A DNA stretch of 64,000 nt, from the NCBI RefSeq assembly GCF_900174585.1, contig NZ_FWPT01000004.1:1-64000 (forward strand), given 5' to 3'. The notes below the pieces were generated by a model. That model worked only from the letters and a program-made list of their open reading frames with translations. It made no database searches and was not told the DNA's origin. The DNA is from Parendozoicomonas haliclonae (GTDB taxonomy: Bacteria; Pseudomonadota; Gammaproteobacteria; Pseudomonadales; Endozoicomonadaceae). Position numbers and translations under genes: made by a program. Below, piece after piece: positions 55,529 to 63,246 of this stretch. The number at the start of each line of letters is the position of its first letter. Position 1 is the stretch's first letter.

Positions 55529-56737
55529 TCAGCGGCGGCTCCTGTACTTGTTGATTAAGTCAGTAGGCCTGCCGGTGTTTTGGTTGCCGCCTTCGTTTCC
55601 TTCCTGCTTGGGTAACCACTCTTCCAGATCGTAAGGCGTACCCATTACCGCCCGCTCGTCAAAGCCGTAATGTTTAACGTTGTATTGGTAGTCTTCTCGG
55701 GCTCGTCTCTGGTCTTCTGCTGCAAGCCCCATCCATTGCCCTGTAAGGTCTAAAAACTGCTGCCGCGCTTCCGGTGGTAGCCTTGTACCATCCTTGTACT
55801 TCTCGAAAAGGTTACTCATGGCTGCGTATACGCCTGCGGCCTGCGCTCCCAGATCAAACTCAGATTCCCTTACAACAGATTGAGGGTCGTTAGCCTTCAT
55901 AAAGTTAAATATGGCTGCAATGTCGCCAGCACCAGACGCAGACTCAAGAGCGGTTCTCAACTTCCGGTAATTCATAACCTGTGAGGCAAAACCCTTTTTA
56001 ATCGTGCTGTACTCTTTGCTGAGTGCTCTCTCTTCTTTGTGGTCAACCTGTGGCGTATAAGGCACATCAGGGAATACAAGTGAACCGTCATCCACAAAAC
56101 GATCTCGCCCGTCTGGCCCTTTAATTATCTGCCTGTTGCCCTGCTTGCCGGGTTCTGGTTTGGCATCAGGGAAAAGAAGCTCGCCTGTGTGAACGTTTCT
56201 TACCCTGCCGTTTACGTCCTTGGCTGTCTCGATCTTTTGAGGCTGTCCGGGGATCCCGTCCATCTTCTCGCTTCTGCCATCACGGTAAATGGCATACACG
56301 CCGTCAGCTGCCTGTACGTACTTAACAGGTTGCTTCTGTTGTTCCTGGTAACGTTTGTATTGCTGATTCATTCCCCGCGCCTGCATGTAAAGACTCATGC
56401 CGGAGTTTTGAATCTGTTGACCAGAAAGGGCGCGGCCAACATCCATTAACGTGCCAGCCCATAAAGCGTTCATAGGGTTTATGGGTTCAAAGTCTGGTGT
56501 CGTGTTAACAGTGACAGAGTTGTTGCCAAACCGGGGAGGGTTGCCGCCTTCTGCTAAAACGCCTGTTGGCTCAGCCAGTACGCCTAAGCTTTGTGGGCCT
56601 GCTTGGGGTGGTGCGAGTTGTGCGGTATGTACCGGCGGTACAGATTGCTCTTGAGTTAGTTGGAGTGCTCCAGGTGCTAAAGTCTCTTCGTCATTAAGTG
56701 ACAATACACCCGCATTCTGTGAAAGAATCCCTTTCAT
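55529..56737 (-). CDS. phage-type protein paired with the ejection-like protein
   Basis: 402 residues, no signal peptide. The first 75 residues are Pro/Gln/Ala-rich, followed by a basic helical stretch with QQYKRYQEQQKQ, a Gly-rich part and a helical C-terminal half. Such proteins sit next to large ejection proteins in podoviruses (internal virion modules). AGAGG lies 9 nt before the start. It is immediately followed by the 791-residue gene, so the two form one module. Confidence 0.5.
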   Translation of the reverse strand: MKGILSQNAGVLSLNDEETLAPGALQLTQEQSVPPVHTAQLAPPQAGPQSLGVLAEPTGVLAEGGNPPRFGNNSVTVNTTPDFEPINPMNALWAGTLMDVGRALSGQQIQNSGMSLYMQARGMNQQYKRYQEQQKQPVKYVQAADGVYAIYRDGRSEKMDGIPGQPQKIETAKDVNGRVRNVHTGELLFPDAKPEPGKQGNRQIIKGPDGRDRFVDDGSLVFPDVPYTPQVDHKEERALSKEYSTIKKGFASQVMNYRKLRTALESASGAGDIAAIFNFMKANDPQSVVRESEFDLGAQAAGVYAAMSNLFEKYKDGTRLPPEARQQFLDLTGQWMGLAAEDQRRAREDYQYNVKHYGFDERAVMGTPYDLEEWLPKQEGNEGGNQNTGRPTDLINKYRSRR

Positions 56738-57004
56738 TTAGAGTCAGCCTCTTTAGTTGGTTTGGTATAGCTGCTTGCATCGGTTCTCCCTCCGTTGCTC
56801 TCTTTTTGAACCCTTTTATTCTACTACTCCAGCTCACTCCCTCCCAGTTTAGGCAGCCCTTTTTATGGACTGCGGAAACTCAATAACTCCACTACTGACA
56901 GACCGAAAACGGTCAGACCGAAAACAGTCTCCTTGCCCTTGTTTTACCTCACCTGTATTTTTCAATACAGCTAAAGGCCAGCCATAGGACCGGCCAATAA
57001 CGCT
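56738..57004. promoter_or_regulatory. leader region of the virion-like operon with tandem 15-bp repeats
   Basis: 267 bp without a gene. Two abutting 15-bp repeats, CAGACCGAAAACGGT (56899-56913) and CAGACCGAAAACAGT (56914-56928), lie about 165 bp upstream of the 402-residue gene. They look like a site for a regulator of the late-type genes. No clear -35/-10 pair identified. Confidence 0.5.
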
Positions 57005-57226
57005 TTAAAACAGCCAGACTAATTGCCCAAGGCCATTAGCAGATGTAGCTATAGCGCCACCTGCCTTGCCCCCCTCGATAACTCTCCAGCTCTTGCGCCT
57101 CGCAGCCGCCTGCCGGTCGATCTTCTGCAAGCCGAGGTTCAGATAATACATCTCCTCCCCTTTGAACCACTGCCGCAAGTCCCAAGACCTTGGCCCCTCC
57201 ACCACATCAAGTTTCACTGTAGCCAT
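57005..57226 (-). CDS. small element protein, unknown
   Basis: 73 residues from the ATG at 57226, which has a strong AGGAGGGAG site; a longer frame to 57262 is open. It overlaps the end of the initiator-like gene by 20 nt. Not recognised; mixed charged and hydrophobic (WDLRQWFKGEEMYYLN), no membrane segment. Confidence 0.55.
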   Translation of the reverse strand: MATVKLDVVEGPRSWDLRQWFKGEEMYYLNLGLQKIDRQAAARRKSWRVIEGGKAGGAIATSANGLGQLVWLF

Positions 57227-58199
57227 CAATCTCCCTCCTGATTGAATGCCGTTGCTGCTCATAGATTCGCCTAAGCGCCTCTAACTTCTCGGTGTTCTCT
57301 TGGTAGAACCTTGTTGCCTCTGGTCGTTCTACTCCTTCTGGAGATGCTTCACCAACAGCAACCAAAGCATCCATTAACCCGTCTTCTGCATGATCCCCTA
57401 AGAGATAGCCAAGGTTCATCATCTTTGCCCGGCTCTTCCGTGCCTCGTACCGATCGACCACAAACTCCGCCACATCATCGCAGATAGCTATATTCTGCTT
57501 TGTCCAGATCATGCGGTCTATGATGCCCCTGTTGACCTTTGGCCCCATCTCTAGCCATTGCTGGTGAGTTGCCCACTCATAAAGCCTGCTGTAAGCCGAC
57601 AGAGCGTAAACAGCTTCTTCACTCGCCTCTCTGCTGTAGCCTAATGCCCTGGCTGCTTCTTCCAAATCCTGAAAAGATTGCCAGTTTTGACAATCCAGAG
57701 AGCGCTCACGCGTCAGCGTGTGTTGAGGGTGTTTTAGATTTGGTTTTAGATCTGTTTGTTTTAGATCTGGTTTTATATCTGTAACACATGGCGATTTCGC
57801 CCCTTCGATATGGCGATTTCGCTCCATCGGTGTGGCGAATTCGCCCTCTCGATGTGGCGATTTCGCCCCATCGACAACCACGGGGCTTACAGCGTATTTC
57901 AGCTCATCTAAGGAGTACCACGCTGTCTTGTCAAAACTGTTTCTGTTGTAGTTTCCTTTGAGCAAAATCCCGTGTTGTTCCAGCCTGAGAAAATGTCTTT
58001 TTATCTGGTCACGGGATAGCCAGGGGAACAGCTCAATGAACGAATCGAGGCTGTTATACGTCCACACTCTCCCATCGTGGATATTTTGCGCCTTCTCTTT
58101 GTTTACGGTCAGCCAGTGTCGCAAGTTGTAAACAATGGCCGCGGCATCAGCTGAACCAAACTCTTCAGCATCTTCTGTTTTAAACTTGTAGACAGGCAT
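57207..58199 (-). CDS. replication-initiator-like protein with embedded origin
   Basis: 330 residues. The N-terminal ~105 residues look like a winged-helix DNA-binding domain (WLTVNKEKAQNIHDGR...WLSRDQIKRHFLRLEQHGIL, shown in parts), as in phage and satellite replication proteins of the lambda O/RepA-like kind. A variable linker (about 110-160) is encoded by DNA containing four 22-bp iterons and four 12-mers. The C-terminal half is helical. No helicase motif is visible. It overlaps the upstream 84-residue gene (TAATG). Confidence 0.65.
   Translation of the reverse strand: MPVYKFKTEDAEEFGSADAAAIVYNLRHWLTVNKEKAQNIHDGRVWTYNSLDSFIELFPWLSRDQIKRHFLRLEQHGILLKGNYNRNSFDKTAWYSLDELKYAVSPVVVDGAKSPHREGEFATPMERNRHIEGAKSPCVTDIKPDLKQTDLKPNLKHPQHTLTRERSLDCQNWQSFQDLEEAARALGYSREASEEAVYALSAYSRLYEWATHQQWLEMGPKVNRGIIDRMIWTKQNIAICDDVAEFVVDRYEARKSRAKMMNLGYLLGDHAEDGLMDALVAVGEASPEGVERPEATRFYQENTEKLEALRRIYEQQRHSIRREIDGYSET
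57731..57781. other. AT-rich 12-mer repeats, candidate DNA unwinding element
   Basis: Four copies of a 12-mer close to GTTTTAGATCTG at 57731-57742, 57743-57754, 57758-57769 and 57770-57781, with a 3-bp gap after the second. They lie 7 bp from the iterons, inside the initiator-like gene. AT-rich repeats next to iterons are where replication origins open. Confidence 0.7.
57789..57876. repeat. four abutting 22-bp iterons, candidate replication origin
   Basis: Copies at 57789-57810, 57811-57832, 57833-57854 and 57855-57876, each close to TGGCGATTTCGCCCCTTCGA. The period of 22 is not a multiple of three, so the copies are read in different frames and the conservation is at DNA level. They are inside the initiator-like gene and adjoin the AT-rich 12-mers, as in the lambda origin inside gene O. 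Confidence 0.85.
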
Positions 58200-58453
58200 T
58201 ACCCTCCCCCCAGCACGCTCTCGTCCGTCAGCGTGTCTACAACTCCGTCTGCCGTTTCCTCCATGCTAGTTGTCAGCAAGTGGAGAGCTGTTGCCAAATG
58301 TGTTCTCTCTTCCTCGTCGAGCCGAGTATTTAAACCGTTGTATTCCCCAAGAAGCTCATTGAGGAGCAGTTTCGATAGCCCTGCAGCAGCGTAGGCCTGC
58401 TCGTGGAGGCCTTGAGAAGTTTTATTAAGTTGAGTGATGATTTCCTTGTTCAT
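58199..58453 (-). CDS. small helical element protein, unknown
   Basis: 84 residues from the ATG at 58453, overlapping the upstream stop (ATGA). All-helical by composition, no motif recognised. It is coupled on both sides: the following initiator-like gene starts in its stop codon (TAATG). Confidence 0.6.
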   Translation of the reverse strand: MNKEIITQLNKTSQGLHEQAYAAAGLSKLLLNELLGEYNGLNTRLDEEERTHLATALHLLTTSMEETADGVVDTLTDESVLGGG

Positions 58454-59334
58454 GCGTGAACCCTCTCTGCTGGAGTCCAGGCACACACGACAGCATTAAG
58501 CTTCTGCGCTTCTTGGCGGGCTTGCTGGCGGCTCAGATAGGTATGGGTACGGTAAACGGTCACAGCCTTCTGTGAGGCCGTAGGTGCGCTGCCTTTCAGC
58601 AGGGCCATGCGACAGGTGATAGCCATTGTGCGGGCTCCTTCAAGTTTGGAGCCACCATACGAAACGCCAATTTCGGAAATGGTGGCCAGGTTGTCAGGGT
58701 TGGCGTAACCGGCCTTGAAGGATACCGGCGCATCCGAAGATGCCCCCAACAACCCGGCCATAGTCGGACAGGTGTGTTGATACTGCGCACAAAAAAACCG
58801 CTCTCGGCGGTTGTACGCCTTCAAGTTCAGCCGGACGCCAATCCGGGTTACAGATTTTGCTGTAACGGTTCTAACCATAGCGCAGTGGTTAACCGCTGGC
58901 AATGGGCAAATAGGCATAGAGGGTGCTTGCCCCTCATCTATGCCATTCATGTGCCCTTCATCTGGCGCCATCCCTTGTGCTGGATGGTTTATCTTGTGCC
59001 CTTGTCCTGTGTCCTTCATGTGCCCTTCATCAGGGTTATGGCAGGGGCTGGGGCTTTGTCGCTGTTCTATGTCGTTCCTTTGTTGCGCCTCGGGTTGCTC
59101 ATCAGGCGCAATCTCACAATGTAGAGCGGCGGGCTTTGGTTGCTCCTTTGGTTGCTCCCATTGGTTGTTCCTTGGTTGCTCCTCGCCGGTGAAATCCACC
59201 AGCGGGCGGCATACTCTGTTGTTCTTCATGGCGTTCTGTCGTCCATGTGAAAAGCCGGGGCTTTGCCGTTTATTGGCTGTCGAGTAGTGGGAGACTGTAA
59301 AAGGCCATTCCCAAAAGCTGTTGGGGGAGAGCAA
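58450..59334 (-). CDS. Ash-family-like element protein
   Basis: 294 residues if the TTG at 59334 is used; an ATG at 59229 gives 259. The middle (about 50-140) is low-complexity, rich in Gln, Pro, Glu and His, with a repeated DEGHM. The C-terminal half (GYANPDNLATISEIGVSYGG) resembles, from memory, the Ash family of small proteins in P4-type satellites and prophages, usually just downstream of AlpA. Ash is poorly understood. The similarity needs testing. Confidence 0.45.
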   Translation of the reverse strand: MLSPNSFWEWPFTVSHYSTANKRQSPGFSHGRQNAMKNNRVCRPLVDFTGEEQPRNNQWEQPKEQPKPAALHCEIAPDEQPEAQQRNDIEQRQSPSPCHNPDEGHMKDTGQGHKINHPAQGMAPDEGHMNGIDEGQAPSMPICPLPAVNHCAMVRTVTAKSVTRIGVRLNLKAYNRRERFFCAQYQHTCPTMAGLLGASSDAPVSFKAGYANPDNLATISEIGVSYGGSKLEGARTMAITCRMALLKGSAPTASQKAVTVYRTHTYLSRQQARQEAQKLNAVVCAWTPAERVHA

Positions 59335-59347
59335 TTAATGCCTCTCC

Positions 59348-59743
59348 CTAACCGGTCTTATCCTGAGTGACAGCTTCCGGGAATTGCTCCACCAACTGCC
59401 GGGCCAGATCATCAGACAGAGGTTCCGCATGGCGCCCAATGCGGTAGAGGTTCAAGCGGGCAAGGGTTAACCGGGCGGCAGTACGATCTTGGAGCCAGTA
59501 ACGTTTGAAGTGAGCCTTATCACCAGTCTGGCGAATAAATGGGTCAGATTCGCGGGCAATCGTGATACCCATCTTGCCTACCCGGGAAACATCGGTATTT
59601 AAACAGCTTGACCAGAACTGCCCGGGGTCATGGGTAAAGGTATATCCAGTGTAAGGACTTGAGACTTCCAACTGGCGCAATCCTTCCCGGCCGGCATCCA
59701 GAAAAGCAAAGAGGCAGTTTTCTATTTTGCTGGGTTCGCTCAT
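59348..59743 (-). CDS. element protein of unknown function
   Basis: 131 residues. No motif recognised. It lies between the AlpA gene and the Ash-like gene, in the same direction and with a short gap to the latter. Confidence 0.6.
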   Translation of the reverse strand: MSEPSKIENCLFAFLDAGREGLRQLEVSSPYTGYTFTHDPGQFWSSCLNTDVSRVGKMGITIARESDPFIRQTGDKAHFKRYWLQDRTAARLTLARLNLYRIGRHAEPLSDDLARQLVEQFPEAVTQDKTG

Positions 59744-59813
59744 AATAATTATTCCGTGCTGTATCTGTACGGGCTTTCAGTGGAGGGACTGGGAGCCCGT
59801 TATCTTCCCTGCC

Positions 59814-60032
59814 TTATGCGGCGCTTACCTGGTTCTCTTCTGCCTCTTCTCGATTAGCTTCCCACTGCTCAAGGTCTGACAGCTTCCAGCGAACACAGCG
59901 GGGGCCAAGCTGTACCGGCATGGGGAAACGCACAGAGCTATCTTGGATCCAGCGGTAAAGGGTGGTGTTGCCGATGCCGTAACGGGCCAGCAGTTGCTTG
60001 CGGTTGAGGTATTTGACGGGTGTTGTTTTCAT
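59814..60032 (-). CDS. AlpA family transcriptional regulator
   Basis: 72 residues. MerR/AlpA-type helix-turn-helix: YLNRKQLLARYGIGNTTLYR (about residues 8-27) then the wing RCVRWKLSDLEQWEANR. AlpA proteins are small activators/excisionases found in P4-type satellites and minimal phage-inducible islands, often controlling the integrase and excision. A key marker for this element. Confidence 0.92.
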   Translation of the reverse strand: MKTTPVKYLNRKQLLARYGIGNTTLYRWIQDSSVRFPMPVQLGPRCVRWKLSDLEQWEANREEAEENQVSAA

Positions 60033-60152
60033 GTTGTATCCCTTGGGTTTTATTTGATCCCGAGAGACACCTTAAAAACGGAGAGACGCCCAAAATAGAG
60101 CGCCTGCTTGCTGACGTTATACGTCTGCCAGCAGACGTATAACGGTAGACGG

Positions 60153-60908
60153 TTATTCAGCCTGCTGTTTTTTGTATGCCCTTATCCATTCGGAAATAGT
60201 TCTTTCCTCATTCTCAACAGCCAGAGCGGGGATACCTTCCAGAGCTGCCCACTCACGCAGCTTTGGCGCTATATCTTTGGAGGCTCGACGAGCTGAAGGG
60301 TAGGTGTTCGCCTGGTACAGCTCCAATACTTTTTCTTTTAGCTTGCTGGTAGGCTCGTGCCGTTTTTTTGCAGCATACCTTCTGACCTCTCTAATCCGTC
60401 GACTCTCCTCTCTAACTCCATTCCTAAAACTAAACTCCCGCTGCTGTACGTACTTCTTTCTACTTTCCTTCCGCTTAAGGGATGCTTCACGCCACTCCCT
60501 ATTACGAGCATATTCTTGCGATCTGGATAGTAGCCTTGAGGCCCATACCATGTGGCTACCGGCAAGTAATAGGCTGTCAACCTGACTGGTTTCTTGATGA
60601 TCATCACAGGCACCTGAAAAGGCTCCATCAATTAAGCCTAATGCTTTTTTAAGCTCTCCATACGCCAATAGAGCATACGCTTCTTCGCAGTCTTCACCTG
60701 TGTAGTATCGCCAGACTACATATTCATTTCTTGATGTGTCATCGCTGAAGCTAGTATCCAGCTCCACACTTTCCAGAACATGAAGAAGGTTGTTCAGCAT
60801 TTTTTGAACAGCTGTTTCATCCTTCCACCTCGCAACCCAAAGCACATGGGCGGTTTGCTTTATGATCAGCTCCCTTAACTGCTTCAAACGTTCTTGCTGC
60901 TCTAGCAT
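60153..60908 (-). CDS. element protein of unknown function, helical
   Basis: 251 residues, mostly charged helical. The middle (about 135-200) is very basic (RKESRKKYVQQREFSFRNG). A C-terminal segment (SARRASKDIAPKLREWAALEG, in part) resembles a resolvase-type helix-turn-helix but is not assigned. Between AlpA and the toxin/antitoxin pair. Confidence 0.6.
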   Translation of the reverse strand: MLEQQERLKQLRELIIKQTAHVLWVARWKDETAVQKMLNNLLHVLESVELDTSFSDDTSRNEYVVWRYYTGEDCEEAYALLAYGELKKALGLIDGAFSGACDDHQETSQVDSLLLAGSHMVWASRLLSRSQEYARNREWREASLKRKESRKKYVQQREFSFRNGVREESRRIREVRRYAAKKRHEPTSKLKEKVLELYQANTYPSARRASKDIAPKLREWAALEGIPALAVENEERTISEWIRAYKKQQAE

Positions 60909-61017
60909 TATCGCTCCCCAGCGAACCCCAATTAAATGGACCAGTCAGGGCAAGCGGGAATCCTGCCTTTTCGGGAGCTACCCTAGACTGGCCTGTTCTG
61001 TACTGATGGCTTTACCC

Positions 61018-61278
61018 TCAGCGATAAACCTCTTTACGGTGGCCCACCTTAACCACTTCAATAATCAGCCGGCCATTAATAACCTGATACACAAGACGGT
61101 AATCCCCCGCTCTTAGCCGGTAGGTATGCTCTGTGCCCGATAGCTTTCGGCATCCGTTTGGGTAGGGGTTGGCAGTCAGAGATTCAGCCAGTTCCACCAG
61201 CTTTAACACTGCGGCCGGTGGTAGCCTTCTCAGCTCCTTCAGGGCTGACCGCTTCCACCTCAGCTCGTAATTGTCCAT
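61018..61278 (-). CDS. RelE/ParE family toxin
   Basis: 86 residues. The RelE/ParE fold is visible: WKRSALKELRRLPPAAVLKL at the start, YRLRAGDYRLVYQV and the C-terminal VVKVGHRKEVYR. RelE toxins cleave mRNA in the ribosome or, for ParE, inhibit gyrase. It follows its antitoxin gene by 8 bp. Confidence 0.9.
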   Translation of the reverse strand: MDNYELRWKRSALKELRRLPPAAVLKLVELAESLTANPYPNGCRKLSGTEHTYRLRAGDYRLVYQVINGRLIIEVVKVGHRKEVYR

Positions 61279-61286
61279 GTACGCCC

Positions 61287-61484
61287 TCAGAGCTTCCCGT
61301 CAGCCTTCAGAGCGGCCAGTACATCAGCATGGCTGACTGTCTCCTCCTCCCGGCGCTCTGCTACGGTTGCGAGGTCTTCCAGATCTTCTATCAGTTCCTG
61401 GTACTCATCGACGGGCAGAACGACAGAGACCCGGTTGCCCTGATCGTCGGTTATGTACTGCGGTTTCGGTTGTGCGCTTGCCAT
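61287..61484 (-). CDS. RelB/Phd-type antitoxin
   Basis: 65 residues. The pattern PQYITDDQGNRVSVVLPVDEYQELIEDLEDL is typical of antitoxins paired with RelE/ParE toxins (shown in part). Together they form a stability module for the element. Confidence 0.85.
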   Translation of the reverse strand: MASAQPKPQYITDDQGNRVSVVLPVDEYQELIEDLEDLATVAERREEETVSHADVLAALKADGKL

Positions 61485-61524
61485 GATGCTGTCTCCGTGG
61501 AGCTGGTGAAGGTTTAGACCCGAT

Positions 61525-62901
61525 TTAAGCCTGTTCGTTACTGGTGGCTTGCCGGTATTCCTCCAAGTCCACCAGCTTTGCTTCCTCGCCTTTGAGGACC
61601 TTGCCTAACAGCGCGTCGTATCGCTTCAGGGCTTCCCGCTTTTCCGGGAGCCTATCGGAATGGTCATAGTGCTTGCTTTCAATGCTCCCATCCTCCCGAC
61701 TTTGAAGCAGGAATCGCTGCTCTCTTGGAACGCGGCTTTCAATAAGCAGGTTGGTGGCAGTGCGGCGAATATCTTTGGGAGTAAACCTTTCTCGCTTTTC
61801 TTCTGCTTCGTCTGCCTCTTCCTTCGCAATACAGTATTCCTGTATGCGGTTACCAAGGCTGGATGTTCTCAATGGTGCTTTCCCTGTTACGCAAAAGGGC
61901 CATTCAAAATCACCTGAAATAGGTTTCAGCTCTTGGAGGATATCGAGGGCCCTTTGAGTAAGGGGCATAACGCGCCGCCTCTCTCTTCCAGATTTACCCT
62001 TGCGCTCAATAAACGTGAAGGTGCGTAAGTCCTCATTAAAATCTGACCATCGACATTGAACCAGCTGTTCAGGCCTGGTCCCCACTGTTGCCAGCATGAA
62101 ACGAAGGAGAAGGAGGTAAACCGGGCTGCGGTTGGGTAAGGCATCAGAGAAGCCAAACCAAAGCTCTCGTATTTCATCGTGGCCAAGGAAGCGCTCTCTC
62201 ACGCGCTCAAAAGAGGCTTGCCGGGGTACTGCTGCGACTGGATTTACTTGTATGTAAAAGCGCTTGCCATGCGTCACTTGTTCTAACGGATCGTTGTCCG
62301 CTTTCATCCCATACACAAAGGCCGCATGAAGATAGCTTCTGAGGCGATTACTGGTTGTTGTAATTCCCGCCTCGATCATGCGCCGGATAATATTTACAAC
62401 ATCCTCCACGGTAATATCCCGCGCCTTCGCGCTCGCCAGCTCAGGAAACGGTGTAAGAACGTACAGCTTGAGAGACTTCTCTACCTGATAAGAGGACTTC
62501 TTGCCTTTGCGCTTCAGGCTGCCAATGTAGGAGTTACACAAATCAGACAGGGTTCCTTGCTGAGCGGCCAGTGTCTCTTGCCTCTGCTTCTCCCTCTCCT
62601 GTTGACGGCGCGCTATTGCCTGCTCTTCAAGATAGGCCTTCAAATCTCCCCCACACTCCCGACGCAGGGTTGCCAACTCGGCTGCTTTGCTGCGGCACTC
62701 TGCCAGGGAGTAGCCCGCTCCATTCTTGGATTGTTTGTATTTACCGATCTTTATCAGGCAGTCCCGCTTCTCATAGGTATACCGGTAATAGGCCTCAATA
62801 CTCCCAGAGGCTCGCCGCTCCATAAACAGAGCTCCATTACCTCGCCCCCCAAGCGACTCGGAAATACGCCTTTTCATATTGATAATCGTTAGGTGGTTCA
62901 C
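61525..62901 (-). CDS. int: tyrosine integrase (P4 type)
   Basis: 458 residues. N-terminal DUF4102-like/arm-binding part (about 1-100), core-binding region, and catalytic residues R276 (GTRPEQL), R379 (TPKDIRRTA, where the usual H of HxxR is K376) and Y412 (KHYDHSD). It lies 240 bp from attR, so it is the probable integrase of the element. The start is ATG 62901; a second ATG at 62877 is possible. Confidence 0.93.
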   Translation of the reverse strand: MNHLTIINMKRRISESLGGRGNGALFMERRASGSIEAYYRYTYEKRDCLIKIGKYKQSKNGAGYSLAECRSKAAELATLRRECGGDLKAYLEEQAIARRQQEREKQRQETLAAQQGTLSDLCNSYIGSLKRKGKKSSYQVEKSLKLYVLTPFPELASAKARDITVEDVVNIIRRMIEAGITTTSNRLRSYLHAAFVYGMKADNDPLEQVTHGKRFYIQVNPVAAVPRQASFERVRERFLGHDEIRELWFGFSDALPNRSPVYLLLLRFMLATVGTRPEQLVQCRWSDFNEDLRTFTFIERKGKSGRERRRVMPLTQRALDILQELKPISGDFEWPFCVTGKAPLRTSSLGNRIQEYCIAKEEADEAEEKRERFTPKDIRRTATNLLIESRVPREQRFLLQSREDGSIESKHYDHSDRLPEKREALKRYDALLGKVLKGEEAKLVDLEEYRQATSNEQA

Positions 62902-62917
62902 TGCCTACCCCTTCAAA

Positions 62918-63008
62918 TTTGCCCCCAGCTTCTCGCCAATTTGCCCCCGGCTTCTCACTGGTTGACCGATTCAAAATCGATTGGTTCCCAGCCCCCGGTT
63001 TTGCCCCC
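62918..63008. repeat. three TTTGCCCCC repeats near attR, candidate integrase arm sites
   Basis: TTTGCCCCC occurs at 62918-62926, 62940-62948 and 63000-63008, the first two followed by A/G-GCTTCTC. A fourth copy is at 51309-51317 near attL. Such repeats flanking the att core are typical arm-type integrase sites. Confidence 0.6.
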
Positions 63009-63141
63009 TGCTTTGGGCTGAATGTTACGGGAATATAAGGAACTATAAGGGATTGTGGCAACTATGACAAAATCAACAGGGGTAAGGCGAAGGGGGATTT
63101 ATGGGATTTTATGGGGGCTAAAAAAAACAAATATTAAGTGG

Positions 63142-63190
63142 CTCATAATCGGCAGGTCCTGGGTTCAAGTCCCGGAGGGCCCACCATATA
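63142..63190 (+). repeat. attR: 49-bp direct repeat (tRNA 3' fragment)
   Basis: Identical to 51196-51244. It is the original 3' half of the tRNA left behind at the far end. Confidence 0.93.
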
Positions 63191-63194
63191 TCCA

Positions 63195-63227
63195 AGCCGA
63201 AGTGATTCATCATCACTTCGGCTTTTT
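63195..63227 (+). terminator. original chromosomal tRNA terminator
   Basis: AGCCGAAGTGAT-TCATC-ATCACTTCGGCT followed by TTTT, 5 bp after attR. Before integration it would have ended the tRNA transcript. Confidence 0.88.
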
Positions 63228-63246
63228 ATTAATTTTTCGATTCTTA

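Larger units (their letters stand above)
51196..63190. mobile_element. ~12 kb tRNA-integrated phage-satellite-like element
   Basis: Bounded by 49-bp identical direct repeats (51196-51244 and 63142-63190) that contain the tRNA 3' half from the anticodon loop on. All genes read on the minus strand. From right to left: integrase, RelBE-type pair, AlpA, orphans, initiator-like gene with embedded iterons, two virion-like proteins, DUF4224 and a second recombinase. No terminase, portal, capsid, tail or lysis gene. Size and content fit a phage satellite that depends on a helper. Confidence 0.85.

Noticed and set aside
51196-63190. Interpretation as a complete prophage.
   Set aside because: No terminase, portal, capsid, tail, holin or lysin gene can be seen in 12 kb.
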